Translations under genes and position numbers: made by a program
From: Macrotis lagotis
Lineage: Eukaryota > Chordata > Mammalia > Peramelemorphia > Peramelidae
Length of the DNA stretch: 64,000 bases
Assembly: GCF_037893015.1 (NCBI RefSeq)
Contig: NC_133666.1
Coordinates: forward strand, 624,415,852-624,479,851
Reading direction: 5' to 3'
The notes under the pieces: generated by a model
Told to the model about the DNA's origin: nothing
Seen by the model: only the letters and a program-made list of their open reading frames with translations
Database searches by the model: none
Shown here: piece by piece, positions 23,370 through 34,470 of the stretch
Position numbering within the stretch: the first letter of the stretch is position 1
Layout: every line of letters begins with the position of its first letter

Positions 23370-24839
23370 ATGATGCTGATGTGGATATTCTTCCTTTTCA
23401 CCCTCCTGGCTACTGTCACTGCTGAGGAGGATGGTGAGTGATGCATCTGCATTGTATTCTTTCTGCTGCTGGTTCAATCCCACCCTATAAATATGATCTT
23501 TTCCATGTCTGACTCATCTCTCAGGAGGGGTCTCCATCCCTGGCTCTCATCCCTGATCTCTATTCCTAACCTCTCAAGACTGATTTCATTGGTGACCCCC
23601 ATTCTTGACATCCTTCCTTCTCTTAATTTCCATCTTCTACTCAGTCTTAGGTAGCACCCTGTGAGTTTGCATGCAATGGGGAATCCAGTGCCAGCACTCA
23701 CAGTATGATTAGTCATTTACATCACAGTGTGAATTAGTTCACTAATTGGAGAATTCATATTTTTAAATGATCTTTAAAGTTTTTTCCAACTCTCAGAATG
23801 TGTGACAATGAAAAGTGAATTCTAGAGAAATGATTAAGGAAATAAAAACAACATTGGGTACAAGCAGTTTCCTGAAAGGGGGGAAATATATCTGATCTAC
23901 AACCTTCATAACTCTCATATCTAAGTTCTTCTAGTCTTGGTATCAATTTGTAAAAGAGACCAATAAAACTTAAATAATTTTTGTAAATTGTTACTATCTA
24001 AGTCCCATAGGGACTAGAAGTTGCCCAACACTTCCCCCTCCCTGCTTCCAGATCAACAGCGAGGGTCCTCATTTTCTGGAGAATATGGAAATGGAGGAGG
24101 AACCAGTTTTACACTCTCTGGGGAGCACAGAAGGGGCAAGATAACTGGATTTCGAATCCAAGAACAATGTGGTGGGATCATCCATGGGTAAGTTTCTGGG
24201 GCTTACAGCAGCCTCTATCCACTTGTCCTTTCCATTCCCAGTGATCTCCTGTTGTGCTTCCCTTGAATTCCTGACCTTCCTTGTCTACTCACCCAGGACT
24301 TCTGGCTTCCTGACACCTCCAACCCCCTGTGGCCCTTGATGCCTCCTCCATCTTGCCCCTAAGGAGGTTTCTTCTTTTCTCCCTCACCTGCCTTTCCTAC
24401 CTGCCCTTTGTTCTTACAGGGCTAATGTGAGCCCACTGGCTCATTCCAAGGCTGCTAGGGATGGCTCCTGCCCTCCTCACCCTTCTCAGCAACTTCTCCC
24501 ACTTCCCCCCTCTATTTCTACAGCATCCAGTTCCAGTATGGCAATGTCTGGAGTGAACTCCATGGTCTTAAGTCAGGATTGCGTCACGAGGTTCTTCTGA
24601 CAAAGGGTGAGAACATCATTCAAGTCCTGGGTAAACACTACTCATATTACATCCAGCAACTGATATTCATCACCAACCATGGGCGCATCTTCACATTTGG
24701 ACAGCCAGCAGGCTACTCCTTCAACGCTTCTCCCCTCTACCGGGGAGCCTTCCTGAGCTACATCAGTGGGCACCACAATCACTATGGCCTCACTGGCATC
24801 GGCTTTCACTGGGATGAGCCCAGACTAACCAAGGCCTGA
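23370..24839 (+). CDS. ZG16/ZG16B-family secreted jacalin-type lectin, copy A
   Basis: Coding exons 23370-23433, 24052-24187 and 24524-24839 join in frame (64+136+316 nt) to 171 residues; donors GTGAGT and GTAAGT and all acceptors are consensus. The ATG lies right after the first acceptor (TTCAG|ATG); the following ATG codons are alternatives. Residues 1-18 (MMLMWIFFLFTLLATVTA) are a signal peptide, so the product should be secreted or stored in granules. Residues 28-164 form one jacalin-like beta-prism domain: SFSGEYGNGGG (28-38) is the glycine loop, then IQFQYGNVW, GENIIQV, GRIFTFG and IGFHWD strands, as in ZG16 (human about 167 residues). The sugar-coordinating Asp of ZG16 (GSLID) aligns with Thr157, so classical mannose binding is doubtful. 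One Cys (61) only; NAS at 134-136 is followed by Pro and is a poor sequon. Orthology to ZG16 versus ZG16B or prostatic spermine-binding protein is unresolved. Confidence 0.93.
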
Positions 24840-25324
24840 GAGGCAGGTGGGCACAGTGAAGGGAAGAGAAAGGCTTTCTCTGAGCCTATCAGTCATGGAA
24901 ATTTGGGGTGGGTGACAAAAGATATATTTGACAAAACTAGCAGGATACCCTTTGGGGAGGGGAAAGGAGGTTTCATATGGGGTTTAGAGAGGCAGGACTA
25001 GGGAAGCCACAGGAAAGGAGGAATGGGAAGGTGAAAGGAAATGTGGAGACAGGGCAGGAGAGATGAGGGGAGAAAGAAGGTAGAAAGAGGGAAGGAAGAA
25101 GGGAGAGGTAAGAGGGATAGCAGGGAGAAGACGGGATCCTTCATTCAATGAAAGAGAAATCCTCTTTCAGGCTTGGGAAGAGACCCAAATAAAATAGGGA
25201 TTATGGGAAGTGACAGATAGTAGATGGTGTGGTCCCTAGGGATGGAGTTTAGAGAAAAGAATCAACTCTCCTCTGTCTAAGCCCCTTCCCCATTACCCTG
25301 TTTGTTTAACACAATTTTATCTGT

Positions 25325-25330
25325 AATAAA
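25325..25330 (+). terminator. Poly(A) signal of lectin gene A
   Basis: AATAAA in TCTGTAATAAATGG about 490 bp after the stop codon, preserved in unit B at 53312-53317. Another AATAAA near 25190 is less likely because it is followed by a long conserved 3' UTR. Confidence 0.7.
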
Positions 25331-25684
25331 TGGTTTCCCTTGGTTACATCATACCTCCATTTCAGTCACTGCTAATTTGTGATCATTAATAAGGTGTCAG
25401 CTTCAGTTTTTTTCTCTGTTCTTCAATGTAATTCAAGAAGCATTTGAGCTAGGTTGGAGGGTTCAAAGACAAAAAAAAATCAGTCTCTGCTATCATGGAT
25501 CTTACAATGGGGGTGAGGGGAGTAAATGTTTACAAAATGTACATAGATAAATGTAGCATTCTCTCTAGGCTCTCTCAGCCTTCTGATTGCAGATACCTGG
25601 CTTTGATCAGGTAAGACATCAGGGAGCAGTCGACATTTCTTACTTCCAGTTTGCTCCTGGAACCCTTAAAGAATTGGAATAAGG

Positions 25685-25817
25685 AGGGCAGCTAGGGGGT
25701 GCAATGGATAGAACACTGACCCTGGAATCAGGAGGACCTGAGTTCAAATCTTAATACTTACTTAGCTGTGTGAACTTGGACATGTCACTTAACCCCATTG
25801 TCTTGCAAAAAACAAAG
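25685..25817 (+). mobile_element. tRNA-derived SINE, shared with unit B
   Basis: GGGCAGCTAGGGGGTGCAATGG head and TTGTCTTGCAAAAAAC tail. Counterpart 53680-53831; predates the duplication. Confidence 0.85.
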
Positions 25818-26104
25818 GACGTTGGGGGAAGAATTGGGATAAAGGTCATCAAGGGAATTCTCTGGTCTGAGAGAGAGGCATACCCATAAGTGGGGGTTTG
25901 AAGGTTATGAGTTAAAGATTGCAGGCCAAACTTAAAGTCAATAAATATATTAGTATATTAAAAAACCAGCTAGCTTGCTGCTTCCGGTGTCAGCTCCCTG
26001 GATACTGTTTTTTTTTTTTTATAATATTTCATGCTCATTTAGAATGCCCAGCCAATCATCAGCATTTTGGAGCAAATAGGATAGAAAATTATTTCAAGCT
26101 CATT

Positions 26105-26220
26105 TTACAAAGGAAGAAACTGAGGCAAGCAGGGTTAAGTGATCACATAGCTACTAAATGTCTGAGACCAGATTTGAACTCTTCTTCCTAACTCCAGACC
26201 CAGCTCTCTATCTCCTGCCC
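26105..26220 (-). mobile_element. Old MIR/tRNA-type SINE, shared
   Basis: TTTACAAAGGAAGAAACTGAGG ... CACATAGCTACTAAATGTC in reverse orientation. Counterpart 54110-54250. Confidence 0.7.
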
Positions 26221-26409
26221 CATCACCTACTACTGCTAGTAAATAGTAATCCAGGATTAAGGATTCTCTTGAGTCCCTGGAAGGACAAACTACTCAGTAC
26301 AATGGAAAGCTTCTGCTCCCCAATCACACCTATGAGCCACCTTGTGGACACACCTGGAAACACAACTGTGCCCTTCTGTCTGTTAGTGTGGCAAGAAGCG
26401 TGTTGGTGC

Positions 26410-26745
26410 TGCCTCCTAGTGGTTATTGTTGTTATCTGTCCTTCATTCTCAGACAAGACTAACATTGGGGAAGTGATACCATAACATGGATGGGTATTGG
26501 ATTTGAGTAAGGGGAGTATTATGCTAAGTCACCAGCCTCACTTTCTCCTCCAAAATCGTCTGGGTCCAGTGGCCAGATATGAATCAGGTCAACTGGACAT
26601 GACCTTGGATGTGAGGCAATCAGGGTTAAGTAAGTGACTTCCAAGGTTACACAGCCAGTAACTGTCTTAAAACAAATTTGAACAAAGGTCCTCCTGATTT
26701 CAGGGCTGATGCTCTATCCACTGTACCACTTAGATGCTCCCACCC
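26410..26745 (-). mobile_element. Long tRNA-headed SINE, shared
   Basis: Reverse copy of the two-domain SINE: TGTCCTTCATTCTCAGACAAG, GGTCCAGTGGCCAGATATG, then a tRNA-like head ending at the CCACTTAGATGCTCCC end. Counterpart 54440-54700, which lost an internal part. Confidence 0.8.
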
Positions 26746-27116
26746 AATGGGTATTGCCCAGTGCTCAGAACCAATCAGAAGTTTTTGTCCTGGGTTTCAA
26801 GTCACAGAGTCTGTTTGCCTTCTTCCATCTCCTCAGAATGAATGAGACTTAAGTACATCCTTTTCTTTAGTCCCTGAGGTCCTGCACCTTTATGGATCCT
26901 GGGATTTTTCCTCTTTCACAGAAGATGTGTTTAGTAAATGAACAATATGTTCCCAAAATATTCCACAAGCTAGAATTGGTAACCAGTGAAGACTGAGGGT
27001 TCTAGAAGAAGGGAGAAGGAAAAAGTCTAAGAAAAGGGAGCTATAGCATCCAGAGAGAGAGAACTCTGAGGTTTTGCCTTTAGCTGGCATGGGGAAGATA
27101 ACTCTAAAAAGGCCCA

Positions 27117-27470
27117 GAATTATCCTTGCTAACAATTGATAACGATTTTGGGCTGTCTGCAAAGGAGAGTGCCATCTGTAGCTAGATAAAGAGCTATGGA
27201 GTTTGAACAAAGTTCAAGGACTATTCCCTTTAATTTAGGGGAAAAAAACAGATATCTTATTGTCTGATCTTGTTATCTCTTAGACTTTTTGTCTCTTCCT
27301 TAAGGATATGATTTCCCTCTCATCACACTCAATTTGGATCAATGTACAACATGGAAACAAATTAAAGACTGACAGATTGCTTTCCATGGGGGGGGGGGGA
27401 AGTAAGATGGGGAGGGGAATTGTAAAACTCAAATAATATCTTTAATTTAAAAAAAGAATTATCCTTGCTA
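27117..27470 (+). mobile_element. 5'-truncated L1 3' end with target-site duplication, unit A only
   Basis: L1 3' UTR in sense orientation (TTCCTTAAGGATATGATTTC, then ACAACATGGAAACAA and a G-run), with an A-rich end. Exact 15-bp duplication GAATTATCCTTGCTA at 27117-27131 and 27456-27470. The matching unit B site (about 55055) is empty, so it inserted after the duplication. Confidence 0.92.
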
Positions 27471-27623
27471 GAGAAATTCAAACAGCCCCCACAAGCTATG
27501 AGTTCATGTACTTAACCTCAAAGAGTTTATATTCTGCTGAGCATACTATGAATACAGATAAACTAATGCAATGTAGACAAAACAGTTACAAAAAGGAAAA
27601 AAAATCCTAACCTTTGGGAACAA

Positions 27624-28604
27624 CAGGAAAGGGATTTTTTTTTTGCAAATCTTTTTATTTATTGTTAGCTTTTTATACATATTTTGCTGTTGAATAGACT
27701 TCTTCCCATTAAAGGTTTTATTTATTTTGAGTTTTACAATTTTTCCCCCTAATCTTACTTCCCTCCCCCCACCCCCACAGAAGGCAATCTGTCAGTCTTT
27801 ACTTTGTTTCCATGTTGTACATTGATCCAAAATGAGTGTGATGAGAGAGAAATCATATCCTTAAGGAAGAGACATAAAGTATAAGAGATAGCAAGATCAG
27901 ACAATAAGATATCAGGTTTTTTTCCCTAAATTAAAGGAAATAAAGGGTGGCTAGGTAGCACAGTGGATAGAGCACTGGCCCTGGAGTAAAGAATGTCTGG
28001 GTTCAAATCCAGCCTCAGACACTTAATAATTACCTAGCTGTGTAGCCTTGGGCAAGCCACTTAACCCACTGCCTTGCAAAAAAAAAACTAATAAAAAAAT
28101 AAATTAAAGGAAATAGTCCTTGGATTTTGTTCAAATTCCACAGTTCTTTATCTGGATATAGATGATGTTCTCCATTGCCAACAGCCCAAAATTGTCCCTG
28201 ATTGTTGCACTGATGGAACAAGCAAGTCCATCAAGGTTGATCATCACCCCCCATGCTGCTATTAGGCTGTACAGTGTTTTTCTGGTTCTGCTCATCTCAC
28301 TCAGCATCAGTTCATGCAAATCCCTCCAGGCTTCTCTGAATTCCCGTCCCTCTTGGTTTCTAATAGAACAATAGTGTTCAATGACATACCTATACCACAG
28401 TTTGCTAAGCCATTCCTCAATTGAAGGACATTTACTTGATTTTCAATTCTTTGCCACCACAAACAGGGCTGCTATGAATATTTTTGTACAAGTGAAGTTT
28501 TTACCCTTTTTCATGATCTCTTCAGGGTATAGACCCAGTAGTGGTATTGCTGAGTCAAAAGGTATGCACATTTTTGTTGCCCTTTGGTCAGGAAAGGGAT
28601 TTTT
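27624..28604 (-). mobile_element. L1 3' end, minus strand, with target-site duplication, unit A only
   Basis: Reverse-orientation L1 3' region with GGGTATAGACCCAGTAGTGG, homologous to the 'tacccagtaatggg' segment of placental L1 3' ends. Exact duplication CAGGAAAGGGATTTTT at 27624-27639 and 28589-28604. Empty in unit B (about 55215). A SINE is nested at 27943-28099. Confidence 0.92.
27943..28099 (+). mobile_element. tRNA-derived SINE nested in L1
   Basis: Exact target-site duplication TAAATTAAAGGAAATA at 27927-27942 and 28100-28115, inside the L1 that itself inserted after the duplication; one of the youngest events in the window. Confidence 0.95.
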
Positions 28605-28619
28605 AAGAAGCAGAACTTC

Positions 28620-30540
28620 ATTTGGATTTAAAAAAGAAGTTTGGGAGCCTGAGAAATTGAGGTGAGAAAGGAGTGAGGTTCAGTCATGGAATGGAAGAGA
28701 CTAAATATCATAATCAGAGAAAGTTGGCAAGTTAGAACAACAGACAAGTATTTGAAGAAGAATAGCAAGAATTAAGATTGGTAGATGGGAACCAAACTAT
28801 GCAGATATCATGCTGAGCATCCATTTTAACCTAGAGGGAATAGGAAGTCAGGGGAGATTTTTTTAATATTAGATTGTTTTGAATATTGATCACAACTATA
28901 TTCGGCGATTGCTATTGGGCAATTGGGAATTGCATTGCTATGGGCAAGGTGAAGCAAAAAGTACAGTCTAGAAGCAGGAAGATGGTTGCAATGGTCCAGG
29001 TAAGATGTGACCAGAGTAGATGACATTTGATGGAGTTGGGGATGGGAATAGTAAATGCCTTCCCCATCTATTCTCCCTACTCAGAGCTAGTGTCCCCATG
29101 CTCCTTTCTCCTAAATCTCCTACTCAGTGAAAAATTTGCCTCCATCTTAACCCTACCATGATCACTACTCTCACAGAAAATGACCATCTCTTCTCAATAC
29201 CCTGATCCTTTACCCCTCCCCCACTCCGGGAAGCAGCTGCTTACTATTTCTAGAGTTTAGTAAAGTGCCTCTTACATGGGAGCTTATAGAAAGTTACACC
29301 AGGCGCCTCAAAAAGAAGGGCCATATGGCCACAAGGCCAAGAAGAACATCACCCTCTGAATTTCTGGCAACAAATTTCTGGTCAAACATGTAACAGAAAA
29401 ATTAAGTGAAGAAACCTGGCAAACAAGTTCACGCATCCCACTAGGGTCTCCTTAGAGGAAGATCAAGTGAGTAAGGCAGTCCGAAGGCCAGTCTGCTCTG
29501 GCCCCCTCCCTGAACTAACTGACCGCAGAGAAGAAAGGGTAAACAGCCCACTGGAAATAAAATATGAACATGTTCTTTAAGGAAGGAAGCTAAAGAGAAC
29601 CCAGGATCACAGGCCTGAAAGTTAAAAAGGATCTCAGACATCAACAAACTTAGATAAAACTTTTTCATAAAGTAAAAATTTAAATTTTAAATTAAGATAA
29701 CTTAATTTTGGTCACATGCTGACAATGTCACTATAAATCCATGAGGGCAGAGGAGATGGGTGCTACTACCCAGAGTCCTCACCTTTAGAGGGAGCCCCTC
29801 TAGCCATGCTGCCAGTTACAAGGCCTGCAGACTTCAGAGCAGCCCAGTTATCCCTCCATAAGCATCTATAATACCTGAGTCAGACCAAAAGGGTCACCTG
29901 AGAAATAATGGTGAATGCTAGGGCAGAGAGTCAAGTTGACATGTCAATGTCCTGATGGTCCTCAGGGCTAAAGACTGGCTAAAAAAATGTGACTTTCTAA
30001 CCTTCAGAAAATTTCCAAGGCTGGAAGAACCCCCAGCAAACCTTGGTGGAAATGAGGAGCTTGCTGCAGTCTAGGGAAGGCCCTGCTCCTGCTGACTGCT
30101 CAGAAACTGAGTGGTCTCTGAAGGTTTTCCTGGTATAAGAAAACTCAAAAAACCTGATTTAAAAAATATCTCAAGCTTCTTCTCAGGAAGTTGCTTCCAG
30201 GTCCTCAGGATCCTAGATCTTGATGCAAAGGAAGAGGAAAATCATTTTCCAGCAGGTACACTGCAGGATTAATCAGTCATGCCCTTATTGAGGTCCCACT
30301 GTGTGCCCTGGCTACCATGCTTCCCCCAAACTCTTCCTGTAGTAGAACTCTTCTTATAATAGTGAGCTATGTCTCTCCAGAGCCTGAAGTGCCAAGGAGG
30401 TTGCAGTTCTGGTGCCAGGTTCTCCCTCCCTGTGGCCTGGGCTCTGCTCATGTTCCATTTCTCCCTCCCTCCCTGCTATGCCCATCCCAGCTCCCAGTAG
30501 ATGCCAGGCTCTCAGGGCTTCTGAGACTCAACTCTGTGGG
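28620..30540 (-). other. Decayed downstream and 3' UTR sequence of the COLGALT1 copy in unit A
   Basis: Collinear with 55240-57758 of unit B. From about 29295 to 30540 it matches the unit B COLGALT1 3' UTR. About 270 bp that hold the poly(A) signals in unit B (roughly 56236-56515) are missing. A stretch of about 230 bp (30193-30423) appears identical to unit B. No independent gene seen. Confidence 0.65.
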
Positions 30541-31656
30541 CTCACAGAGCTCATCCTGGGCTGTGCTGTCCAGTGGAGATTGTAAAACATCCGAGTTCTT
30601 GGCCTCCTTGTTCAACTCTTGCTACCCCCTTCATTTTCTGGGACTTGGCTCAATCCCAGTCTCTCTTCATTTTCTCATTATTCCATTCAACCAAGGTCTC
30701 TATGTCACTGATGTAGCCATTGTCTCCTGTGTAATGAGTGGGGTACACAAGGAGAGACTCCAAGGAGAAGGCCAGCAGGTCCCACTTTTCAAAGTGTTCT
30801 TTGTATTCAGAGCTGCAGAGAATGTGTTTCTTTAAAGGGTAAGTTGCCACCTTTCCTGAATTGCCCCCTCACTTCTTCCCTCTTTCCTCAGAACCCCTTA
30901 TCTCAGAGGGTTCAGTGTATTCTGAGCTCCTTCAGCTCTGACTTACTCTTCTCAACTCTGCCCATCTTCTCACCTCCCCATCTCCTCCCAAGAGAGGACC
31001 AATGGTCCTCACTGGTCCCTCTTCTGACCTAGGGCAGCCCCCCTTTGCTCTCTGAGAGGGGAACCCTTTATGATAGTAACACCAATCCTCAAAGAAGGCC
31101 AGCCCCCAACTTGGAATCAAGTCAAATGATATACACTCTTAACAGGACCTTTCCTTTTGAAAAAACTCAGTATCTAAGAACTCCATTACAGCCAACCGGC
31201 CCAGCCTACCCTACCAGGAAAAACATGGGACCATCTCCCTAGTGATTACCCTCCTCTGAGCCTACCCCCCCCCAAAAAAAAACTCAGCTAGGTAGATACA
31301 TAGCCCTCTCAGCAGAGCACACATCTCCCAAAACTATTTGTCACATATGGGTTGTCTCCCACCATCGACACAGGTCAAAGATCATGCTAGCTCCATTTCT
31401 CACACTCCTCCCAGAGAATTGGGATTATTATAGCCGCTCCAACCCCAGCCCTGCCCCCCACAAACACGTACACTGGATGCTTATCAAACATCACTGGCAG
31501 GAACTTATCCACAGGGAACATCTTAGAGAGAGGCTGGGCACCTAGTAGCTTCTCTGCTCCCTGGAGGGAGATGATTTAGGCCAGTGTCCAGTAGGAATAG
31601 TTAGCCTCTACCAGGTTCTGAATATGTAGTACCACCTTCTCTTCTTGCCCACATAG
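30541..31656 (-). pseudogene. COLGALT1P: Partial COLGALT1 pseudogene (last two coding exons)
   Basis: The exon 11 equivalent is 31656-31472 and the exon 12 equivalent 30812-30541, both still bounded by AG acceptors, with a GTACGT donor after exon 11. The reading is broken: exon 11 is 185 nt against 207 nt in unit B, a 22-nt loss that shifts the frame, and has a stop where unit B has Tyr; in exon 12 the Arg codon after DWD is TGA, one base is gained near 30626, and the normal stop after the DEL end is lost. Peptide pieces such as [17 protein letters not shown] identify the parent. No upstream exons exist in this unit, since the duplication ends in the preceding intron, so it was never a whole gene. 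The symbol is descriptive. Confidence 0.9.
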
Positions 31657-31665
31657 CTGGAGAGG

Positions 31666-31666
31666 G

Positions 31667-31694
<28 letters not shown>
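31666..31694. repeat. (GA)n at the dead exon 11 acceptor
   Basis: GA run on the plus strand, i.e. a CT tract just upstream of the former exon 11 acceptor. Counterpart of 59031-59062. Confidence 0.9.
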
Positions 31695-31697
<3 letters not shown>

Positions 31698-32042
31698 GGC
31701 CCCCATTCCAGAGCCAGGTAAGCTATTAGGACCCTGGCAGAAACAAGAAGCCTGCAATTGTCCAGAGTGAACCCTAAGGTGGCCATCCCCTTAAAAGGGG
31801 ACAGCAGGGAGGGAACCTGTCTAAACAAACATAACCAAACCCTGGATCTGGAATGCTCCAGATAGAATAATTCCCAATCCTCCCTGACTCACTTCTCATT
31901 CTGTCTCCCTCTTTTAAAAGGATTATGACCTAGAGTCCTTCCAGCTCATAGGTTTTATGAAATATCTAAGTCTGTTCCCTTTAGGGTTCAACAAAAACAT
32001 CTAACACAGTAATTGGATCTGTCCTTTTCACTGCCACAGCCC

Positions 32043-32049
<7 letters not shown>

Positions 32050-32090
<41 letters not shown>
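32050..32090. repeat. (CA)n microsatellite, unit A only
   Basis: About 20 CA units; the unit B counterpart near 59365 has none. Confidence 0.95.
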
Positions 32091-32091
<1 letters not shown>

Positions 32092-32159
32092 GAGTCTTAA
32101 AAAGAGAGAAGCTTGTTTCATTCTGTTCTCCAAGTTTGGCCTCATTTTATTATGAATGA

Positions 32160-32530
32160 GGGGCTGTATGGTATCCTGGAGAGAGAGCTAGTCTTGAGGT
32201 TGTGAAGATGTGGATTCAAGTCCTCAGAGACTGTCTGACCATGGCTAGGTCACATAATATCTCAGTCTCCCAGGTAACTCACTAATACTTTAAGTCAGAG
32301 TAATTGCCGATCTGCTTTGCAAAGGAAATTTCTTCCACCTATGAAACTGTCAGTCCCAAACAGTAATAATGACAATAGTAATAATTGACCCATGTAGAAC
32401 AGATGTGTGCACTTTACACACATTGACTTATATAAACCCCACAAGAACTCTATGGTACTGAAGTTAATATTAACCCCATTTTACAGATGAGGAAACCAAG
32501 GTTCAAGAGGCAAGATTTGAAACTAATATC
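32160..32530 (+). mobile_element. MIR-like fragments, shared
   Basis: GTGGATTCAAGTCCTC and TGGCTAGGTCACATAATATCTCAG (plus), followed by CCATTTTACAGATGAGGAAACC of a second MIR-type piece. Counterpart 59430-59880. Confidence 0.6.
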
Positions 32531-33419
32531 TTTCTGACTTTAAGAGTATCTGCCTCCCTGTTTGAACTAGTTCTAGAAAGATATAGTTTTCAAACAGTTC
32601 TGATTCAGTTTATAGGTCTTACAAAAACAATCACTGTATCTTATTCGTAAATATGGTATAAGTGTCAAACACCAGGCTTGTAGTCTAGACTAGTACAACA
32701 GGGAATGAGATCTCCCACTTATAACTGTTATTTTCTGGAAAATCCAAGATTTATCCCCATATCATAGGGTCTGTGCTTTCTATATCCTCTGTATTTTATT
32801 TTCTCCAATTACATGTAAAGACAATTTTTAGCATTCTTTTTAATATGATTTTGAGTTCCAAATTATCTCCTTCCCTCCTTCCCTTTCCCATTTACCCCAA
32901 CCTCTATTAATTGTGCTCAAAGATCTCAGAGATTAGATCTGGAAGTAGAGTGAGCAGATAATGCCTTCTCCTTGCCAGTCACCATTTCTGCAATGTGGAA
33001 AAGGAGAGAGAATGTCTAACAGGCATCAGAGATAGGGTTTTCCCCAGAAAACAAGGGAAGCTAGGAAACTATCTTTAGACATAATACACTGTAACTCCAA
33101 TTTGGATGTTTCTTTAGAGGACTGTAGCATCTCTGGCCCTTTTGAGGTTTTGGTTGATTAGAAAGAATATCCTTTAATGAATCCTTTAGTCTTGTGCTTT
33201 CTCCTTTTACCTCTCCTGTGCAGATGCTGAGTGACTTCATTTGAAATGACCTTTGTCATCAAATTTGGGAACTTTCACAGAGAGCCCTTAGTAATGGCAT
33301 TGACTGGCCTGCATTTAAAGCACCAACATCATATTTAAAAAGTCCTACAATTCTGCTGGGTCTAAATCCTAAAGATATCCAAAAAATGGGAGGAAAGATC
33401 TATTTATAAAAAAAATGTT

Positions 33420-33559
33420 TAGGGGTAGCTAGGTGTTGCAAAGCATAGACCCCTGGACCTGAACTCAAATCCAGCCTCAGACTCTTAATACTTATTTAGC
33501 TATGTGACCTTGAGCAAGTCACTTAACCCCATAGCCCCACATTGCCCCACAAAAACCAA
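33420..33559 (+). mobile_element. tRNA-derived SINE at the right border of unit A
   Basis: AGGGGTAGCTAGGTGTTGC ... CTTGAGCAAGTCACTTAACC. The homologous SINE in unit B (60777-60860) stops midway, so the duplication border lies within this SINE at about 33480. Confidence 0.75.
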
Positions 33560-33604
33560 ATATATATATATATATATACATATGTATGTATGTGTGTATG
33601 TATA
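33560..33604. repeat. (TA)n / (TATG)n microsatellite
   Basis: Runs out of the SINE tail; probably grew from it. Confidence 0.9.
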
Positions 33605-34141
33605 ATAAGAAATAATTATGATATAAGAGAGAGTATTGAGAGGCAAAAGAAAGATCTTACTCAGAGGTATCAAACTTACCATACCACTTTCCCCTCTTCC
33701 TTTCTCTCCCCCCAAAAGTTAGTGTGAGTAGGGATCCAGACTAAAATGAAATTGGGAAATATTTAACAAAATAAATAAAAATACAATGCAATGCAGATAA
33801 AAGGAGATAGAACAGGAGAAGAGAATAAAGGATTTACTTTTGGAGGGGTAAATAGGTTAAGGAATAGGAGTAGTAGTAGAAGTAAAGCAGAGGAGGGAGG
33901 AAAGATAGCAAAAGGGCGAGAAGGATAATGAGGAAACGTTATTGAGTTGGAATATCGCTGTGGTGGATGTCCTGGTTCATTTAGAAAAATATGGAAAGAC
34001 TTGGACTTATGAAGGAAAATGCTATTCAACTTTAGAAAAAGAGATTTTAGCAATAATCATAGTATAGTCTTACATATATGTGTATGAGTATAAATGTGTA
34101 GATATTTGCATGTTTATAGATATCTTTATATATGTATGTAT

Positions 34142-34142
<1 letters not shown>

Positions 34143-34192
<50 letters not shown>
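34143..34192. repeat. (CA)n microsatellite
   Basis: Nearly pure CA run of about 24 units preceded by TATG-type sequence. Confidence 0.95.
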
Positions 34193-34196
<4 letters not shown>

Positions 34197-34312
34197 GCAA
34201 CTACAATGGCTGGTCATATTAGGATGTCAGGAGTATGCTTGCCAAAAAGAATATTCTATGGAGAACTCGCTCAGAGCAAGCACTCACAAAGGGGTCAGAA
34301 GAAGTGATACTG

Positions 34313-34470
34313 AGGGGGTGGCTAGGTGGCACAGTGCATTAGAGCACCAGCCCTGGAGTCAGGAGTACCTGAGTTCAAATCTGACCTCAGACACTTAATA
34401 ATTACCTAGCTGCGTGGCCTTGGGCAAGCCACTTAACCCCACTGCCTTGCAAAAACTAAAAAAAAAAAAA
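34313..34470 (+). mobile_element. tRNA-derived SINE
   Basis: Complete SINE; near-match target-site duplication AAGTGATACTG / AGGTGATGCTG on the two sides. Confidence 0.9.

Larger units (their letters stand above)
31695..33419. other. Former COLGALT1 intron sequence of unit A, no gene seen
   Basis: Collinear with 59063-60776 in unit B. Holds the CA repeat (32050-32090) and MIR-type pieces. No exon recognised. Confidence 0.6.
5260..33480 (+). repeat. Segmental duplication, unit A
   Basis: Direct-repeat partner of 39512-60860. Collinear landmarks: 5275/39535 start, SINE at 7500/41340, old L1 at 9700/43430, promoter 21995/48726, lectin exons 23370/50297, poly(A) 25325/53312, COLGALT1 exon 12 at 30541/57759, intron SINE at 33420/60777. 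The offset is about 34.3 kb on the left and 26.9-27.3 kb on the right, because unit B lacks about 7.7 kb. Identity looks near 90% by eye in most non-coding parts, with some blocks almost identical. Unit A holds a complete lectin gene and a dead COLGALT1 tail. Confidence 0.95.

Noticed and set aside
30317-30835. 172-residue plus-strand open frame
   Set aside because: It is the antisense of the COLGALT1 pseudogene tail and 3' UTR, with no homology, and unit B does not keep it.
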